DNA from: Patescibacteria group bacterium
Lineage (GTDB): Bacteria; Patescibacteriota; Microgenomatia; UBA1400; MFAQ01
Reading direction: 5' to 3'
NCBI GenBank assembly: GCA_018819325.1
Contig: JAHJQJ010000061.1
Span: 1-19,800, forward strand
Length of the DNA stretch: 19,800 nt
Below the pieces are notes generated by a model, which was given only the letters and a program-made list of their open reading frames with translations, was not told where the DNA came from and searched no databases. Positions 18,768-19,800 of the stretch are shown piece after piece (positions within the stretch are counted from its first letter, which is position 1; the number at the start of each line of letters is the position of its first letter). Position numbers and translations under genes: made by a program.

Positions 18768-19025
18768 ATGTTCTACTACGTATACATTCTAAAAAGTTTC
18801 AAAAACAATAGTTTATACATTGGATATACTTCTAATTTAAAAAAACGGTTTAAATCTCATAATTTGGGGCAAAATAAGGCAACTAGACCATTTATACCTT
18901 ATCAGCTTATATATTATGAAGCCTTTTTTAATAGGGTAGATGCAAAAAACCGTGAAGTTTATTTGAAAGGTGGTTATGGGAGAAAAACTATTAATAGGCT
19001 TCTTAAAACTTTTCTTAATAAATAA
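18768..19025 (+). CDS. GIY-YIG nuclease-like protein (UPF0213/YhbQ type)
   Basis: An 85-aa single-domain protein. Y-V-Y-I-L near residue 4, then L-Y-I-G-Y-T-S-N-L-K-K-R-F-K-S-H-N form the GIY-YIG core with the catalytic Arg. N-R-E-V-Y-L-K-G carries the conserved Glu, and the length matches the family. Members are small nucleases whose physiological role is poorly defined. ATG 18768 is preferred; TTG 18759 is possible. It starts 12 bases after repeat copy 2 and lies between two tRNA-Ser genes. It is richer in A and T than the genes upstream, which with its position suggests possible transfer. Confidence 0.85.
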   Translation: MFYYVYILKSFKNNSLYIGYTSNLKKRFKSHNLGQNKATRPFIPYQLIYYEAFFNRVDAKNREVYLKGGYGRKTINRLLKTFLNK

Positions 19026-19040
19026 GTTTTGAACTTGAGG

Positions 19041-19046
19041 TAGAAT
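19041..19046 (+). promoter_or_regulatory. -10 box of tRNA-Ser(GCU)
   Basis: TAGAAT, ten bases before the mature tRNA 5' end; no convincing -35. Confidence 0.5.
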
Positions 19047-19056
19047 ATAAGAAGTT

Positions 19057-19140
19057 GGAGGCGTGCGAGAGTGGTTAATCGAGCGGCTTGCTAAGCCGTG
19101 ATCCTTAAAAGATCCGTGGGTTCAAATCCCACCGCCTCCG
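19057..19140 (+). tRNA. tRNA-Ser, anticodon GCU
   Basis: Acceptor GGAGGCG pairs with CGCCTCC, discriminator G. The anticodon loop TTGCTAA carries anticodon GCT. A long variable arm (GATCCTTAAAAGATC) and T-arm GTGGGTTCAAATCCCAC mark it as a serine tRNA. CCA is not encoded; the next bases are CCG from the repeat element. Confidence 0.94.
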
Positions 19141-19217
19141 CCGCGTAATAAATTCCTAGGAAGGAATTTAAACGCGGCTGGGACGTTTAAATTTTATATA
19201 AAAATTTATTACGTCTC
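19141..19217 (+). repeat. RNA-gene 3' element, copy 3 (after tRNA-Ser GCU)
   Basis: The first hairpin is as in copy 1. The second is GGGACGT/ACGTCTC, a changed but still pairing stem. Here the arms also allow one nested fold: CGTAATAAATT (19144) with AATTTATTACG (19203), and AATTTAAACG (19165) with CGTTTAAATT (19184). Confidence 0.75.
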
Positions 19218-19230
19218 GCCATCACTTTGT

Positions 19231-19274
19231 TGCGTAATAAATTTCTTTAGAAGAAATTTAAACGTTGCTGGGAT
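19231..19274 (+). repeat. RNA-gene 3' element, copy 4 (partial, not after an RNA gene)
   Basis: Only the first hairpin is present. The inner stem is AATTTCT/AGAAATT, changed on both sides relative to AATTCC/GGAATT. The second hairpin breaks off at GGGATG, just before the -10-like TATACT of the HAD gene. Confidence 0.65.
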
Positions 19275-19294
19275 GTATACTTTTAAAGAAAGAT

Positions 19295-19651
19295 ATGATG
19301 AAAAAAGTTAAATTTGTTTATTTTGATATAGGAGGAGTTTTGGTGGATCATGTTTTGGCGTTGAAAAAGATTGCTAAGCAGCTTGAGATTTCTGAAGAAA
19401 GAACAATTGCTTTGTTTCATGAGTATTGTGATAAGTTTGATAGGGGTGTGTTGTCTTGGAGTAGTTTTGAAAAGATTTTTTATGATAAGTTAAACATTTC
19501 TAATAAACTGGGAAAAAGCCTGGTGGAATTTTTTGTAGATAATTTTGGAGTAATTCAAGAAACACACGACTTGATAAATGAAATAAAGAGTAGTGTGGAT
19601 ATTGGCATATTGTCAAATGTGGCGGAAGAGACATTTCGATTAAGGAAATAA
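19295..19651 (+). pseudogene. Truncated HAD-family hydrolase
   Basis: A 118-aa N-terminal half of a HAD phosphatase-like protein. Motif I is V-Y-F-D-I-G-G-V-L-V-D, with the second Asp replaced by Gly as in YihX-type members. A helical cap follows, then motif II (I-G-I-L-S-N). The frame ends at TAA soon after, so motif III (Lys) and motif IV (Asp pair) are missing; full-length relatives run to about 200 residues. None of the forward frames downstream continues the family pattern, so this is a truncation rather than a single frameshift. ATG 19295 or 19298 is the likely start; TATACT at 19276-19281 is a possible -10. A catalytically active product is unlikely. Confidence 0.65.
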
Positions 19652-19753
19652 AGAGTATTGTAAGAGTTCACACTTCCTGAATGGGTTTTACCAAACCACT
19701 TCTCTGATCATCTTGTAAGTACATAAATATACCGATACATCCATAAATTGTTC

Positions 19754-19782
19754 TTGACATATGCTTGGGTTCTTGTTAAACT
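19754..19782 (+). promoter_or_regulatory. Promoter of a gene running off the right edge
   Basis: TTGACA (19754-19759), exactly 17 bases, then TAAACT (19777-19782). Nine bases later an ATG at 19792 starts Met-Lys-Asn before the window ends. The predicted leader is about three bases. The 100 bases before it (19652-19753) hold no clear gene. Confidence 0.6.
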
Positions 19783-19800
19783 CAAGTTAAGATGAAAAAC

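Noticed and set aside
18495..19274. Possible CRISPR array
   Set aside because: The four repeated units are separated by genes, not by uniform short spacers, and fold on their own; no cas gene is present.
585..19651. Alternative genetic code (TGA as Gly or Trp)
   Set aside because: TGA is used as the stop of well-supported genes (9279, 12175, 15475), and no in-frame TGA interrupts recognised domains.
19668..19760. Minus-strand 30-codon ORF downstream of the HAD gene
   Set aside because: Short, runs across the promoter at 19754-19782 and has no start signal or recognised family.

Overview
The window looks like a chromosomal segment of a Candidate Phyla Radiation (Patescibacteria) bacterium, most likely Microgenomates-like. 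The reasons are: arrays of two-helix type IV secretion (T4SS) pilin-like proteins with a G-G-D-K motif, many CPR-type palindromic repeats (one encodes an AFAKATA-type peptide), tRNAs without encoded CCA, almost no Shine-Dalgarno sites, and TGA used as a normal stop. The lineage is inferred from gene content; no search was run.

Layout. 1-484: end of an unknown membrane protein, converging on a small coiled-coil protein. 585-2459: large soluble protein of unknown function. 2469-4127 (-): VirB6/TrbL-like membrane protein. 4321-5934 (-): two back-to-back nucleotidyltransferase modules of toxin-antitoxin or abortive-infection type (HEPN + MNT; AbiEii-like + small partner), apparently inserted between two T4SS genes. 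6006-8048 (-): secreted lysozyme-fold (VirB1-like) protein. 8160-10623 (-): seven pilin-like membrane proteins. 10720-10977 (+): small orphan ORF ending in a palindrome. 11050-11742 (-): uppS. 11751-12702 (-): two more pilin-like proteins. 12745-14460 (+): coiled-coil SpoIID-domain protein. 14543-17309 (+): operon of a PH-domain membrane protein, a 73-aa two-helix protein and a single-pass receptor-like protein with a propeller-like C-terminus. 17355-18494 (+): smpB, a small unknown gene and ssrA (tmRNA), i.e. the trans-translation pair. 18599-19651 (+): two tRNA-Ser genes, a GIY-YIG protein and a truncated HAD gene, interspersed with four copies of a folded AT-rich element. A new promoter and start codon lie at the right edge.

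Themes. (1) The T4SS-like cluster combines a VirB6-like channel, a VirB1-like muramidase and nine divergent pilin paralogues next to cell-wall genes (uppS, spoIID-like). This suggests an envelope-spanning appendage or DNA-uptake/secretion machine; the ATPases are not in the window. (2) Nearly every transcription unit has a TANAAT -10 box 6-7 nt before its ATG, so leaderless transcription appears to be the rule. (3) Small palindromic repeats sit at a constant offset from promoters and also inside reading frames, where they supply signal-peptide, linker and C-terminal residues. (4) The RNA-gene end carries a structured element, fused directly to the 3' end of tmRNA and both tRNAs, with compensatory base changes.
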